NCBI GenBank assembly: GCA_947384955.1
Contig: CANDJC010000018.1
Span: 1-50,405 of the forward strand
Direction: 5' to 3'
DNA length: 50,405 bases
From: an uncultured Eubacterium sp.
GTDB taxonomy: Bacteria; Bacillota; Clostridia; Lachnospirales; Lachnospiraceae
Part shown: piece by piece, positions 36,145 to 44,685 of the stretch
How the letters are laid out: each line of letters starts with the position of its first letter
Position numbering within the stretch: the stretch's first letter is position 1
Translations under genes and position numbers: made by a program
The notes under the pieces: generated by a model
Databases searched by the model: none
Told to the model about the DNA's origin: nothing
The model's input: only the letters and a program-made list of their open reading frames with translations

Positions 36145-37003
36145 TTCAGAAAATGTAACCGCAGTATCAGAAAAAGAGAACGATTTTGCCGGACAGGTAG
36201 AGCTGAGTATTCGAAAAAAATTTCATAAAAAAATATTCAGCCGTTTTGCCAAGGCTGTAAATGAATATAAAATGCTGGAAGAAAAAGACCGTGTAGCTGT
36301 CTGTATTTCCGGGGGAAAAGATTCTATGCTGATGGCAAAGTGTTTTCAGGAACTGCAGAGACATCGGAAATTCTATTTTGAACTGGTCTTTTTGGTGATG
36401 GACCCCGGATATCACATACGCAACCGCAGGCAGATAGAACAGAATGCCAGAATGATGAATATTCCTCTGACCATATTTGAAACGGATATCTTTCAGGCCG
36501 TTGAGCATATCGAAAAATCGCCGTGTTATTTATGTGCCCGCATGCGCCGCGGATATCTGTACAGCAGGGCCAGAGAGCTTGGATGTAATAAAATAGCGCT
36601 CGGGCATCATTTTGATGATGTAATTGAGACGGTTTTAATGGGAATGCTTTATGGAGGACAGATTCAGACCATGATGCCGAAACTGCACAGTACAAACTTT
36701 GAGGGGATGCAGCTGATTCGTCCGCTGTATCTCGTACGGGAAGATGATATTAAACACTGGCGGGATTACCATAACCTTCAGTTTCTGCAGTGTGCCTGCC
36801 GGTTTACCGATGCATGTGCAGACAGTAAGAAAGAGATGACTTCAAAACGTCAGGAAATCAAAGATTTAATCAAAACTTTAAAAATAACGAATCCTTATAT
36901 AGAGGGAAATATTTTTAAAAGTGTAGAAAACGTAAATCTGAGTACAGTCATAGCATATAAAAAAGACGGAATCAGACACCATTTTCTGGATACTTATGAA
37001 TAG
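36137..37003 (+). CDS. TtcA-like PP-loop ATPase (tRNA thiolation family)
   Basis: A 288-residue adenine-nucleotide alpha hydrolase with the PP-loop CISGGKDSM near residue 58. The central CYLCARMRRGYLY motif and the later CACRFTDAC supply the three cysteines that bind the [4Fe-4S] cluster in TtcA proteins; GCNKIALGHHFDDVIETVLM is another family hallmark. TtcA makes 2-thiocytidine in tRNA. Some Clostridia relatives may act on other substrates, so the symbol is left empty. The start at 36137 is preferred over 36131 because AGGAG directly abuts the latter. The gene ends the long gltX-dus-CDF-HD-hydE run. Confidence 0.85.
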   Translation: MPNSENVTAVSEKENDFAGQVELSIRKKFHKKIFSRFAKAVNEYKMLEEKDRVAVCISGGKDSMLMAKCFQELQRHRKFYFELVFLVMDPGYHIRNRRQIEQNARMMNIPLTIFETDIFQAVEHIEKSPCYLCARMRRGYLYSRARELGCNKIALGHHFDDVIETVLMGMLYGGQIQTMMPKLHSTNFEGMQLIRPLYLVREDDIKHWRDYHNLQFLQCACRFTDACADSKKEMTSKRQEIKDLIKTLKITNPYIEGNIFKSVENVNLSTVIAYKKDGIRHHFLDTYE

Positions 37004-37088
37004 CCGCAAAGGACAGGATAATCAGAGAATCCGGGATTTATGAAAATGAGAAAGAATGCAGGCAGAGGAGCTGTCTGAAAGAATAAAT

Positions 37089-37133
37089 AAAAAACAGAGG
37101 AAAGTGCATAAGGCAGCATTCCGTCTGTTTTTT
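37089..37133. terminator. Bidirectional terminator between the TtcA-like gene and trxA
   Basis: AAAAAACAGAGG (37089-37100) pairs with CCGTCTGTTTTTT (37121-37133, one mismatch). A residues on the left and T residues on the right allow termination from both sides of this convergent pair. Confidence 0.75.
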
Positions 37134-37146
37134 ATTTTGCAGATAA

Positions 37147-37455
37147 TTATTTTACAAGGTCTAAAATGGCATTTTTAGGAATCAGTCCGACCGAAGTGTT
37201 TGATACCTTTCCGCCTTTAAACGCAATCAGTGTAGGAATACTCATGACACCAAAGCGGGAAGCAAGCTGCGGCTGTTCATCTACATTGACTTTGCATAGT
37301 TTTACAGCTTCGGTTTCTGCAGAAAGTTCTTCGATTGCAGGAGAGAGGCGTTTGCATGGGCCGCACCAGTCTGCCCAGAAATCGACAATTACAGGTTTGT
37401 CAGATTGGATGACCTCGGTTTCAAAATTTTCAGTAGTAATTGTTATAACTGCCAT
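37147..37455 (-). CDS. trxA: Thioredoxin
   Basis: A 102-residue classical thioredoxin with the redox pair Cys31-Cys34 in WADWCGPCK and the cis-proline block MSIPTLIAFKGG. It reduces protein disulfides in the cytoplasm. On the minus strand AAAGGAGA precedes the start. It is one of the few minus-strand genes in the right block. A hairpin-like inverted repeat, TTTAGAC with GTCTAAA (37491-37497 and 37514-37520), lies in its leader region. No thioredoxin reductase gene is adjacent. Confidence 0.95.
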   Translation of the reverse strand: MAVITITTENFETEVIQSDKPVIVDFWADWCGPCKRLSPAIEELSAETEAVKLCKVNVDEQPQLASRFGVMSIPTLIAFKGGKVSNTSVGLIPKNAILDLVK

Positions 37456-37635
37456 TTTTTATTCTCCTTTCAGCTGTTTGGACATTTATTTTTAGACTGG
37501 ATATCATCAGTCCGTCTAAACTATTATTACAGATTAACATACGTTTCATCAAAAATCAAGAAGTTTTGTTTGACAAAAAACAGGTTACATGATATTTTGG
37601 TAACAGTTAAAAGAGGAAGGAAAGGAAGGGGAGAA

Positions 37636-37914
37636 ATGGAAACGATACGCAGACATATTATTTTTAAAGGAAGAGTCCAGGGTGTGGGATTTCGTTACCG
37701 CGCATCCTATGCGGCACGCAGCCTGAATATTACAGGATGGGTTCGAAATGAGGATGACGGTACGGTCGAAATGGAAGCACAGGGCAGTGAAGCACAGATA
37801 AACCGGATGCTTTCGATGCTGAATAAAGATTCTTATATCCGAATTGAGAACATGGATATCACGAATCTGCCGGTGGAAGAAAAAGAGCGGGGATTTAAAG
37901 TAAAAGGATATTAA
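37636..37914 (+). CDS. acyP: Acylphosphatase
   Basis: A 92-residue acylphosphatase, which hydrolyses acyl phosphates such as acetyl- or carbamoyl-phosphate. The phosphate-binding loop GRVQGVGFR with catalytic Arg20 and the GWVRN segment with catalytic Asn38 are both intact, as is the DGTVEMEAQG strand. The start at 37636 follows GGAAGGGGAG. The longer open frame upstream runs through the trxA promoter region and is not real. It is followed directly by a terminator and so is probably monocistronic. Confidence 0.93.
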   Translation: METIRRHIIFKGRVQGVGFRYRASYAARSLNITGWVRNEDDGTVEMEAQGSEAQINRMLSMLNKDSYIRIENMDITNLPVEEKERGFKVKGY

Positions 37915-37920
37915 ACGCAG

Positions 37921-37958
37921 ACATTGCGGCTGGAATTGCTGCAATGTTTATTTTTATT
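37921..37958 (+). terminator. Terminator of the acylphosphatase gene
   Basis: ACATTGC (37921-37927) pairs with GCAATGT (37941-37947), with inner GGC/GCT bases extending part of the stem, followed by TTATTTTTATT. Confidence 0.65.
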
Positions 37959-37962
37959 CTAT

Positions 37963-38004
37963 TTGTAAATTATACTTGACAAAATGTATTGTAAATTATA
38001 TACT
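37963..38004 (+). promoter_or_regulatory. Promoter with duplicated operator-like repeat
   Basis: TTGACA (37976-37981), a 17-base spacer and TATACT (37999-38004). Two exact copies of TTGTAAATTATA (37963-37974 and 37989-38000), 26 bases apart, flank the -35 box; the second overlaps the -10 box. They are good candidates for binding sites of the XRE protein encoded by the operon's second gene. Confidence 0.6.
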
Positions 38005-38042
38005 CAGAATATCAGATAAAATTGAAAAGAGGAGGAGAAATT

Positions 38043-38570
38043 ATGGATAATATGATTCAGACTGGTTTTTTATGCGGAATGGCAGCTGCCTGTTTTCTGG
38101 TTATTTTATTGAAAAAATTAGTGTATAAGGGGAGCTTGTTCAAATGCCGGTATGATGAACGCCAGCAGCTTGTCCGCGGACGCGGCTTTCAGTATGGATT
38201 TTTTGGCTGGATTTTCTTTACAGCCGGTTATATTGTACTGGATACCGGTTTTGGAAAACGGTATCTGGATACTTCTATGGCATTATTTTTAGGACTGATG
38301 ATAGGAGCTGTTATATATGCGTCTTATGCTATCTGGCATGAAGGATATTTTTCCCTAAACATCTATCCCAAACGGTTTATGGGAGTTATGACTGCGGTAA
38401 CGGTATTGAATATCATATGCAGTGTGCATTTTATATTTGAAGGAGAGTTATGCAGGGACGGAATGCTGACTTTTTTTGGAGGCTCTAATCTGGTCTGTGC
38501 AGCGGCATCTTTAGCAGTTCTTTTTGTTCTGGCTGCAAAATACGGTTATGACCATCGAAAGGCAGAGTAG
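38043..38570 (+). CDS. Polytopic membrane protein paired with an XRE regulator
   Basis: A 175-residue protein with about five hydrophobic segments (for example GFLCGMAAACFLVILL, FGWIFFTAGYIVL, MALFLGLMIGAVIYASYAIW, AASLAVLFVLAA). A cytoplasmic loop after the first span carries YDERQQLVRGRGF, a pattern seen in small membrane proteins that accompany XRE regulators in Firmicutes. GAGGAGGAG at 38029-38037 fixes the start; an upstream TTG is unlikely. The function is unknown. A single base separates it from the regulator gene, so the two are co-translated. Confidence 0.75.
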   Translation: MDNMIQTGFLCGMAAACFLVILLKKLVYKGSLFKCRYDERQQLVRGRGFQYGFFGWIFFTAGYIVLDTGFGKRYLDTSMALFLGLMIGAVIYASYAIWHEGYFSLNIYPKRFMGVMTAVTVLNIICSVHFIFEGELCRDGMLTFFGGSNLVCAAASLAVLFVLAAKYGYDHRKAE

Positions 38571-38571
38571 C

Positions 38572-38778
38572 ATGAAAAATCTGAGATTAAAAGCTGCAAG
38601 AGCTGCAAAAGATTTATCGCAGCAGGAGCTGGCAGAACGGGTTGGTGTATCCAGACAGACTGTGAATGCCATAGAAAAGGGAGATTACAATCCTACCATC
38701 CGTCTTTGTACAGCCATATGCCGGGAACTGGGGAAAACGCTGGATGAATTGTTCTGGGAGGAAGCGGAACCGGACTAA
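38572..38778 (+). CDS. Small XRE-family transcriptional regulator
   Basis: A 68-residue one-domain helix-turn-helix protein (LRLKAARAAKDLSQQELAERV, then GVSRQTVNAIEKGDYNPTI, then ELGKTLDELFW). It belongs to the YgzD/YvaO-like small regulators encoded next to membrane proteins. The start at 38572 gives the conserved MKNLRLK opening; an upstream frame starting in the membrane gene is a shadow. It probably represses its own operon through the duplicated TTGTAAATTATA sites in the promoter. Confidence 0.9.
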   Translation: MKNLRLKAARAAKDLSQQELAERVGVSRQTVNAIEKGDYNPTIRLCTAICRELGKTLDELFWEEAEPD

Positions 38779-38833
38779 TCTTATCAGATATGGTTTATAT
38801 TTAATTTATATATGAAAAGCAATAAATACATAT

Positions 38834-38880
38834 TTATTAAAATACGATTTTATTTTATTGATAAAATCGTATTTTAATAA
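38834..38880. terminator. Perfect 20-base inverted repeat after the XRE gene
   Basis: 38834-38853 pairs base for base with 38861-38880 around a 7-base loop. The stem is AT-rich (core AAAATACGATTTTAT) and lies 55 bases after the regulator's stop. It is probably a terminator, although the absence of a clean T tract leaves an operator or other role open. Confidence 0.55.
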
Positions 38881-39022
38881 TAAAAGCAGTGAAATAAGGC
38901 GTAAAATAACGGGCAGCCCGAAAGAATTCAAAATAGAAAGGATTCTGATAGTTATTGAATAGTATGAAAGATTCTGAGCATTCTATATATCATAGAGAAA
39001 AACTGCCTGTAATAGAAATCAT

Positions 39023-39051
39023 TTTATAAATGCTTTATTTTAAATTATAAT
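39023..39051 (+). promoter_or_regulatory. Promoter of the nitrite/sulfite reductase gene
   Basis: TTTATA (39023-39028), a 17-base spacer and a perfect TATAAT (39046-39051), 20 bases before the start at 39071. Confidence 0.45.
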
Positions 39052-39070
39052 TTAAGTAAAGGAGAAAACA

Positions 39071-40609
39071 ATGGATACACATGTATGGAAAAAATACATT
39101 CCGGAATTTGCAGAAACGACATCGAAATTTTATGACGGGTCATTAAATCAGGGAGATTATAAAAAATTTTCAGGCTTTTACGGAAGCTATGCTCAAAGAG
39201 GGGGCAGGGCAAATATGCTGCGTCTGCGTATGACGGCAGGCCGGGTTACAAAAGAAAAAATGGCATTTACAGCCAGAATGATAAAAGAACACCACATTTC
39301 CAGAATTCATTTTACGACCTGCCAGACCATACAGCTGCATGATTTGCAGCCGGATGCAGTAACAGATATTATGGAAAAAGCGCTGGATGCAGGAATTGTG
39401 ACAATTGGAGGCGGAGGCGATTATCCGAGAAATGTGATGTGTCCGCCTTTATCCGGTGTAGAAAAGGATGAGTATTTTGATGTTTCTCCATGGGCAGAGG
39501 CAGCCGGAGAATATCTGATGCAGTTTATCACAGCTGAGAAAATGCCCCGGAAACTGAAAACAGCATTTTCGAATTCACCGCAGAATGTCACACATGCAAC
39601 TTACCGCGACCTTGGATTTGCAGCGACAGACAATGGAACATTTGATGTATACAGCGCCGGAGGACTTGGCATCAATCCTAAGCTTGGTGTAAAGGTGGCA
39701 GAGGATATCGCACCGGAGATGATTTTATACTATATTAAGGCGATGTGGCTTACGTTTCTTGCATATGGCAATTATGAAAGCAGAGTAAAAGCACGGACGA
39801 GGTATATGCAGGAGGCGCTTGGCGGACCGCAGCAGTATAAAAATGCGTTTCTTGAAAAATTAAATGAAGTGCTGGATTCCGGAGAGAATCTTCATATTCA
39901 TAAAAAGGAACAGCCTGTTACCAAAAAAGGAAGCGGTCAAAAGATTTCAGACCGCCGTATTCTGGAACAAAAGCAGGACGGGCTTTATACCGCTGTATGG
40001 CATCCGGCCGGAGGCATTCCTGACGCAGAGGTATTTTGCAGACTGAACGATGCGGTACAAGACATGGAGGCAGTGGAAATGCGGCTGTCGCCGGATGAAA
40101 CAGCATATATTGTAAATCTTACAGCAAAAGAGGCAGAAAAAGTGCTGGAGATTACTTATGACAGTGCGCAGAGTATCTTCGAAACATCCGTAAGCTGTAT
40201 CGGAGCTTCCATCTGCCAGGCCGGGGCACGCGATTCCCAGGCACTGCTTCGGGCATGTATCAAAGCGGTCCGGGAGGCTGGGATTCCGGACGGGGCACTG
40301 CCGCAGATTCACATATCCGGATGTCCGTCTTCCTGCGGTACACATCAGACGGGAATGATTGGTTTTCGCGGCGGCATGAAAAAAACGGATGGAAAGCCGC
40401 AGTCTGCTTTTGTACTGTATGTAAACGGATGCGGCATCCAGGGAAAAGAACAGATGGGCCGCGATGCCGGTACAATTTTAGAAACAAAAATACCGGAATT
40501 TTTAGTGAAGCTGGGAAGGGCAGCAGCAGACAGCGGAATGAACTTTAAAGAGTGGAATGAGAAAAATCCTGATGCACTCGATATGATTGCAGCAGAATAT
40601 ACGGCCTGA
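39071..40609 (+). CDS. Siroheme-dependent nitrite/sulfite reductase
   Basis: A 512-residue one-subunit siroheme/[4Fe-4S] reductase. Two ferredoxin-like half domains (LRLRMTAGRVTKEKM, then a second one at about residue 305) alternate with two siroheme domains. The cluster ligands are Cys376 and Cys382 (CIGASICQAG) and Cys418 and Cys422 (SGCPSSCGTHQ), the C-x5-C and C-x3-C pattern of the family; the basic TCQTIQLHDL region is the siroheme face. It reduces sulfite to sulfide or nitrite to ammonia with electrons from ferredoxin or NAD(P)H partners. Sulfite and nitrite use cannot be told apart by eye. AAAGGAG precedes the start. Confidence 0.88.
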   Translation: MDTHVWKKYIPEFAETTSKFYDGSLNQGDYKKFSGFYGSYAQRGGRANMLRLRMTAGRVTKEKMAFTARMIKEHHISRIHFTTCQTIQLHDLQPDAVTDIMEKALDAGIVTIGGGGDYPRNVMCPPLSGVEKDEYFDVSPWAEAAGEYLMQFITAEKMPRKLKTAFSNSPQNVTHATYRDLGFAATDNGTFDVYSAGGLGINPKLGVKVAEDIAPEMILYYIKAMWLTFLAYGNYESRVKARTRYMQEALGGPQQYKNAFLEKLNEVLDSGENLHIHKKEQPVTKKGSGQKISDRRILEQKQDGLYTAVWHPAGGIPDAEVFCRLNDAVQDMEAVEMRLSPDETAYIVNLTAKEAEKVLEITYDSAQSIFETSVSCIGASICQAGARDSQALLRACIKAVREAGIPDGALPQIHISGCPSSCGTHQTGMIGFRGGMKKTDGKPQSAFVLYVNGCGIQGKEQMGRDAGTILETKIPEFLVKLGRAAADSGMNFKEWNEKNPDALDMIAAEYTA

Positions 40610-40623
40610 ATCTGTATGACTGA

Positions 40624-40660
40624 CGGGAACATATATCCTATGATATATGTTCCTGTTTTT
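40624..40660 (+). terminator. Terminator of the reductase gene
   Basis: GGAACATATAT (40627-40637) pairs with ATATATGTTCC (40643-40653), followed by TGTTTTT. Confidence 0.75.
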
Positions 40661-40785
40661 GTGTTAAGAAAATGAAAAAGAATCCGATAAAATATATAAC
40701 AGACATAAACAAATAGGCATAGCTACGGAAGGCGCGTAAATCCAAGGGAGTGGGGGAAGGATATGAAACATTGGAGCTGGATAAA

Positions 40786-41115
40786 ATGGAACAGAATAAA
40801 GAAAAAGCAGGTATCCTTACAGTCAGGCAGGGAACAAAAGTAAGAATGATTGCTATCCAGGATGTCATTTATATCGAAAGTCTTGGCAGAAAAGCAGCGC
40901 TGCATTTAGCAGACGAAATAATCGAATATTATGCGAAAATCAGCAGTCTGGAAGAGAAGCTTCACCCTGTTTTTTTTCGTGTCCACAGAGCTTATCTCGT
41001 GAATCTGAATTACGTAGAGAGCTACACAAGGCGCGAAGTCCGCTTAAAAAATGCAGAATCTGTGCTCATTTCTAAATACAGAATCCGTGAATTTCAAAAA
41101 GTGCTTGCAAAATAA
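40786..41115 (+). CDS. Stand-alone LytTR-type DNA-binding protein
   Basis: A 109-residue protein that is almost only a LytTR DNA-binding domain (VRMIAIQDVIYIESLGRKAALHL, then FFRVHRAYLVNLNYV and VLISKYRIREFQKVL). It has no receiver domain. I chose ATG 40786, with GGAG at 40773-40776; GTG 40750 in the same frame would add 12 residues but its AAGGGA is too close. Isolated LytTR proteins often regulate a neighbouring membrane protein; none is adjacent here, the next gene being nicotinate phosphoribosyltransferase 44 bases later. Confidence 0.88.
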   Translation: MEQNKEKAGILTVRQGTKVRMIAIQDVIYIESLGRKAALHLADEIIEYYAKISSLEEKLHPVFFRVHRAYLVNLNYVESYTRREVRLKNAESVLISKYRIREFQKVLAK

Positions 41116-41159
41116 CCGCAAAAGGGCTAAAATGTAGCAAATATAAGGAGTAATGCGCC

Positions 41160-42635
41160 ATGTATTACGGAGAAGGAGAAAGCTACATGCAGCACAATGA
41201 GAGAAATTTATCTATGGTCATGGATTTTTATGAAATGACTATGAGTAATGGTTTTTTTGCAGATGAAAAACATAATGCAAGAGTAGCATTTGATGTATTT
41301 TACCGTAAAAATCCGGACAAGGCTGGATTTTCTATTTTCGTGGGATTAGACCAGATTATCGAATATATTACCAATCTTCATTTTGATGATGATGATATTG
41401 CATATCTGAAAAGTCAGGAGCTGTTTTCAGAGGAATTCTTAAATTATTTAAAAAATTTTCATTTTAAAGGAGATATTTATGCCTTTCGGGAGGGTACCGT
41501 GATGTATCCGAACGAACCCGTTATTACCGTAATCGCACCGCTGATTGACGCGCAGTTAATTGAAACTGCTATTTTGCTCGAGATTAATCACCAGTCTTTA
41601 ATTGCAACAAAAACAAGACGAATTGTAAAAGCTGCAAAGGGACGTACAGTATCAGATTTTGGTGCAAGGCGCGCACATAATATGGATGCGGCCGTATACG
41701 GTGCAAGAGCTGCTTATATTGGAGGAGCTGCTTCTACTGCAACGGTGCTGGCAGGAAAGATGTTTCAAATCCCGGTAAGCGGTACAATGGCCCACAGCTG
41801 GGTTATGTATTTCAATGATGAATATACTGCGTTTAAAAAATATGCACAGACCTATCCGGATGCAGCCGTGCTTTTAGTCGATACTTATGATGTATTGGAA
41901 AGCGGCGTTCCAAATGCAGTCAGAACAGCAAAAGAAGTGTTAGAGCCAATGGGCAGACGCTTAAAAGGGATTCGTTTAGACAGCGGGGACCTTGCTTATT
42001 TATCCAAACGTGCCAGAAAAATGTTAGACGAAGCCGGGCTTAATGACTGCAAAATTATTGTATCAAACAGTCTGGATGAATATACGATTACATCGATTCT
42101 GGATCAGGGCGGGTGCATTGACAGCTTTGGCGTTGGAGAACGGCTGATTACCTCAAAATCAGAACCCGTATTCGGGGCCGTATATAAAATTGTGGCAGTA
42201 GAAGAAGACGGTGTTTTCAAGCCCCGGATTAAAATTTCTGAAAATACTGAGAAAATTACAAATCCCGGACTGAAAAAGGTTTACCGTATTTACGATCAGG
42301 AAGGAAACGCCATTGCGGATCTTCTTGCAAAATCCGATCAGGTACTGGATTTTTCCAGGCCGCTGCGTTATGTGGATCCTGTGAAACCATGGAAAAACCG
42401 TTTTTTTGAAAACTGCAGTGCAAAAGAGCTTCAGATTCCGATTTTCCGTAACGGAGAGCTCGTATACAAACAGCCTTCCATGAAAGAAATTGCTGATTAT
42501 GTCCGCTGTCAGCTTTCCAGCGAAATCTGGGAAGAAGAACAGCGCTTTGAAAATCCGCACAATCATTATATGGATATGACACCGGAACTGTATGAAGAAA
42601 AAATGAATCTGTTATATGAGGCAAGGTCAGAATAA
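41160..42635 (+). CDS. pncB: Nicotinate phosphoribosyltransferase
   Basis: A 491-residue enzyme that makes nicotinate mononucleotide from nicotinate and PRPP in the NAD salvage pathway. Family hallmarks are MVMDFYEMTMSNGFF at the N-terminus, TKTRRIVKAAKGRTVSDFGARRAHN, SGTMAHSWVMYF with the catalytic histidine and GIRLDSGDLAYLSKRARKMLD. The C-terminal SEPVFGAVYKIVAVEEDGV block fits the long Gram-positive form. Two starts are possible: ATG 41160 (AAGGAG, 9 bases away) and ATG 41187 (GGAGAAGGAG); the second matches the usual family N-terminus better, so the first nine residues may not be translated. Confidence 0.93.
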   Translation: MYYGEGESYMQHNERNLSMVMDFYEMTMSNGFFADEKHNARVAFDVFYRKNPDKAGFSIFVGLDQIIEYITNLHFDDDDIAYLKSQELFSEEFLNYLKNFHFKGDIYAFREGTVMYPNEPVITVIAPLIDAQLIETAILLEINHQSLIATKTRRIVKAAKGRTVSDFGARRAHNMDAAVYGARAAYIGGAASTATVLAGKMFQIPVSGTMAHSWVMYFNDEYTAFKKYAQTYPDAAVLLVDTYDVLESGVPNAVRTAKEVLEPMGRRLKGIRLDSGDLAYLSKRARKMLDEAGLNDCKIIVSNSLDEYTITSILDQGGCIDSFGVGERLITSKSEPVFGAVYKIVAVEEDGVFKPRIKISENTEKITNPGLKKVYRIYDQEGNAIADLLAKSDQVLDFSRPLRYVDPVKPWKNRFFENCSAKELQIPIFRNGELVYKQPSMKEIADYVRCQLSSEIWEEEQRFENPHNHYMDMTPELYEEKMNLLYEARSE

Positions 42636-42723
42636 TGTTTTTAAATAGAACCTGCACGATAAAAACGGAATCGGAACAAAAATGAAATCAGAATACTGGA
42701 ATAAAATCAGAAAGAGGAAAAAT

Positions 42724-44271
42724 ATGATGAAACGCGGCAAGGTCAGAACCGAATGCAGCCTGTTATTAATGATGATGCTTATATTTTGCATGAAACCGGT
42801 ATATCCCGTACATGCCGCAGCCCAAAGCACTGCAGACAGCATATCTTATCCCGATGCTGAATCTTCTAATGATATGGATTCTTATGCGGATACAGATAAT
42901 AGTACAGATAATAGTACATATTATCCAGTAACAGATGATACCGATTACAGCAGTCTGCCGGAGGATGGACCGGATATGGACAATGGGTGGGAAGAGCCTC
43001 CTGTTTTTTATGATATGCCAGTGCTTGATACGCAGACTCTGCATCTTGCTGCAGGAGGAGATTCGTATGAACTGCATCTTCAAAATGCCGTCAGTGCATC
43101 GTATCAGCTGGGTTCGCCTGCTGTCAGCATGTCCGTTGCCAGTCTGTCAGATGAAACAGCACAGTCCGTAACAATTACACCGATTGCAGCCGGCAGTACC
43201 GTTTTGACAGTAACTGCAGTCGGAGCTGACCAGTCACAGCACGTTCTTACCTGTGATATTACAGTTTCACAGCTGGAAGTATCCGATAAACTGGTTGAAA
43301 TTTACCTGAACGATACACAGACAGCAAAGGATGTCAGAATTGAAGGCGCTGATTTGGATGCTGTTTATTATGGCAGCAGCGGCGGATGGAATGACAGCTT
43401 TAAAGATGCGCTTACATACAGCTCCCAGTGTTCTATAGATACCGGGAATGAGGAAGTAGCAGACGCTTACTTTAGTGACGGAAACATTCATATTAATGGT
43501 TATGCAAAAGGGATTACAAACGTAAGAGGAACAATTTTCGGAGTACCTTTTTCTATTAAAGTAAAAGTGTATCATTATACACTGAATAAATATGCCGTGA
43601 ATACCTATAAAGGGAGCGCTAAAAAAATACTGAAAGTAAAAGGCGCCGGAAATCATAAAGTAACCTGGTCAGCCGGTAATCCCAATGTAGCATCTGTATC
43701 CTCAAATGGTACCGTAACGATTAACGGAATCGGCGCGACCAAAATAACTGCAAAAGTTAACGGGCGCAGATTAATCTGTATTGTAGCGGTAAGCAGCAAA
43801 ACAGCCTGCCGCGCTGTAAAAAATGCACGCGCGGTTTCACAGAAAAAAGATGTACAGTACAGTCAGGCTTACCGCATGTCACAAAATTATTATGACTGCA
43901 GTTCGCTTGTGTACCGCTGTTATGCAGTTCTTGGCATCCGCTTCGGAAATACAAATCCGCACTGGGCGCCGACGGCGGCAGAAGAAGGCCGCTGGTGTAC
44001 GAATACAAAACATGTAGTTTCGACACAGCCTGTTGATATTTTAAGCTGTAAACTGGTACCGGGAGATACGATTTATTATTCTTTCAATGGGAATAACGGA
44101 CGCTATCTGAATATTGACCATACAGCTATCTTTGCCGGGTACGCATACGATGAATCAGCCGGGTATTATGGAACGGTTATCGAAGCAAGCAGTTCACGCA
44201 ATGCTGTTGTCGAACGTATGTATTATCCTGGAAATACTACAAAATTAATAGGGCGCCCAAGTAAAAAATAA
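42724..44271 (+). CDS. Secreted Ig-like (Big_2) and NlpC/P60 domain protein
   Basis: A 515-residue secreted protein. The start at 42724 follows AGAGGAAA and begins a signal peptide (MMKRGKV, a hydrophobic Met/Leu-rich core, cleavage near VHAAAQ). An Asp/Ser/Thr-rich linker follows up to about residue 85, then two Ig-like regions, the second a clear Big_2 domain (VTWSAGNPNVASVSSNGTVTI). The C-terminal NlpC/P60-like domain has the catalytic Cys392 in YDCSSLVYRCY and His466 in NIDHTAIFAG. Such enzymes cut peptidoglycan stem peptides. It probably acts on the cell wall of its own or competing cells. An in-frame ATG at 42682 would put a charged segment ahead of the signal peptide. Confidence 0.85.
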   Translation: MMKRGKVRTECSLLLMMMLIFCMKPVYPVHAAAQSTADSISYPDAESSNDMDSYADTDNSTDNSTYYPVTDDTDYSSLPEDGPDMDNGWEEPPVFYDMPVLDTQTLHLAAGGDSYELHLQNAVSASYQLGSPAVSMSVASLSDETAQSVTITPIAAGSTVLTVTAVGADQSQHVLTCDITVSQLEVSDKLVEIYLNDTQTAKDVRIEGADLDAVYYGSSGGWNDSFKDALTYSSQCSIDTGNEEVADAYFSDGNIHINGYAKGITNVRGTIFGVPFSIKVKVYHYTLNKYAVNTYKGSAKKILKVKGAGNHKVTWSAGNPNVASVSSNGTVTINGIGATKITAKVNGRRLICIVAVSSKTACRAVKNARAVSQKKDVQYSQAYRMSQNYYDCSSLVYRCYAVLGIRFGNTNPHWAPTAAEEGRWCTNTKHVVSTQPVDILSCKLVPGDTIYYSFNGNNGRYLNIDHTAIFAGYAYDESAGYYGTVIEASSSRNAVVERMYYPGNTTKLIGRPSKK

Positions 44272-44354
44272 AATAGTTACCGGTATAAATCATTATAATC
44301 TGCAGATACTGACACTGCAGCAGCTTTATGCTGTCAGAAAGGAGAGTCAGTATC

Positions 44355-44537
44355 ATGGATATCAACGGTTTTCCAATCGGATTTACTATGGGAATGGCAA
44401 TGGGACATGACGCGCTGGATGCTTACAGTAAGCTGACAGAAGCGGAAAAAGAAAAAGTAATCAATGAATGCCGTGATGCAAAAAGCAAAGCGGAAATGGA
44501 CAGAATTATTGACCGTTTATGCGGAAAATGGATTTAA
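44355..44537 (+). CDS. Small protein of unknown function, 60 residues
   Basis: A 60-residue protein beginning MDINGFPIGFTMGMAMGHDA, with AAGGAGAG at 44339-44346. The N-terminal 20 residues are Gly/Met/Phe-rich and the rest is a charged helical pair (KLTEAEKEKVINECRD, AKSKAEMDRIIDRL). There is no signal peptide. I do not recognise a family. The strong ribosome site and a strong terminator 5 bases after the stop show that it is a genuine gene. A longer frame upstream (44328) lacks support. Confidence 0.7.
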   Translation: MDINGFPIGFTMGMAMGHDALDAYSKLTEAEKEKVINECRDAKSKAEMDRIIDRLCGKWI

Positions 44538-44541
44538 AAAT

Positions 44542-44585
44542 AAAATACAGCTTATCCTGCCTTACAGGATAAGCTGTATTTTTTA
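44542..44585 (+). terminator. Strong terminator after the 60-residue gene
   Basis: A perfect 18-base stem (44542-44559 with 44565-44582) around CCTTA, followed by TTTTAT. Upstream A residues suggest it may work in both directions. Confidence 0.85.
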
Positions 44586-44685
44586 TCTGCAGCATTCGAC
44601 AGCATTCCAGGCATTGACTACGAAAGCATTTTTTGTTACATTTATAATATACCATTGTCATATGGAGAAAGAGAGGGAATTGCTT

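Noticed and set aside
44614-44648. TTGACT and TATAAT ahead of PPK2 as a promoter
   Set aside because: The spacer is 23 bases, too long for a standard sigma-A promoter.
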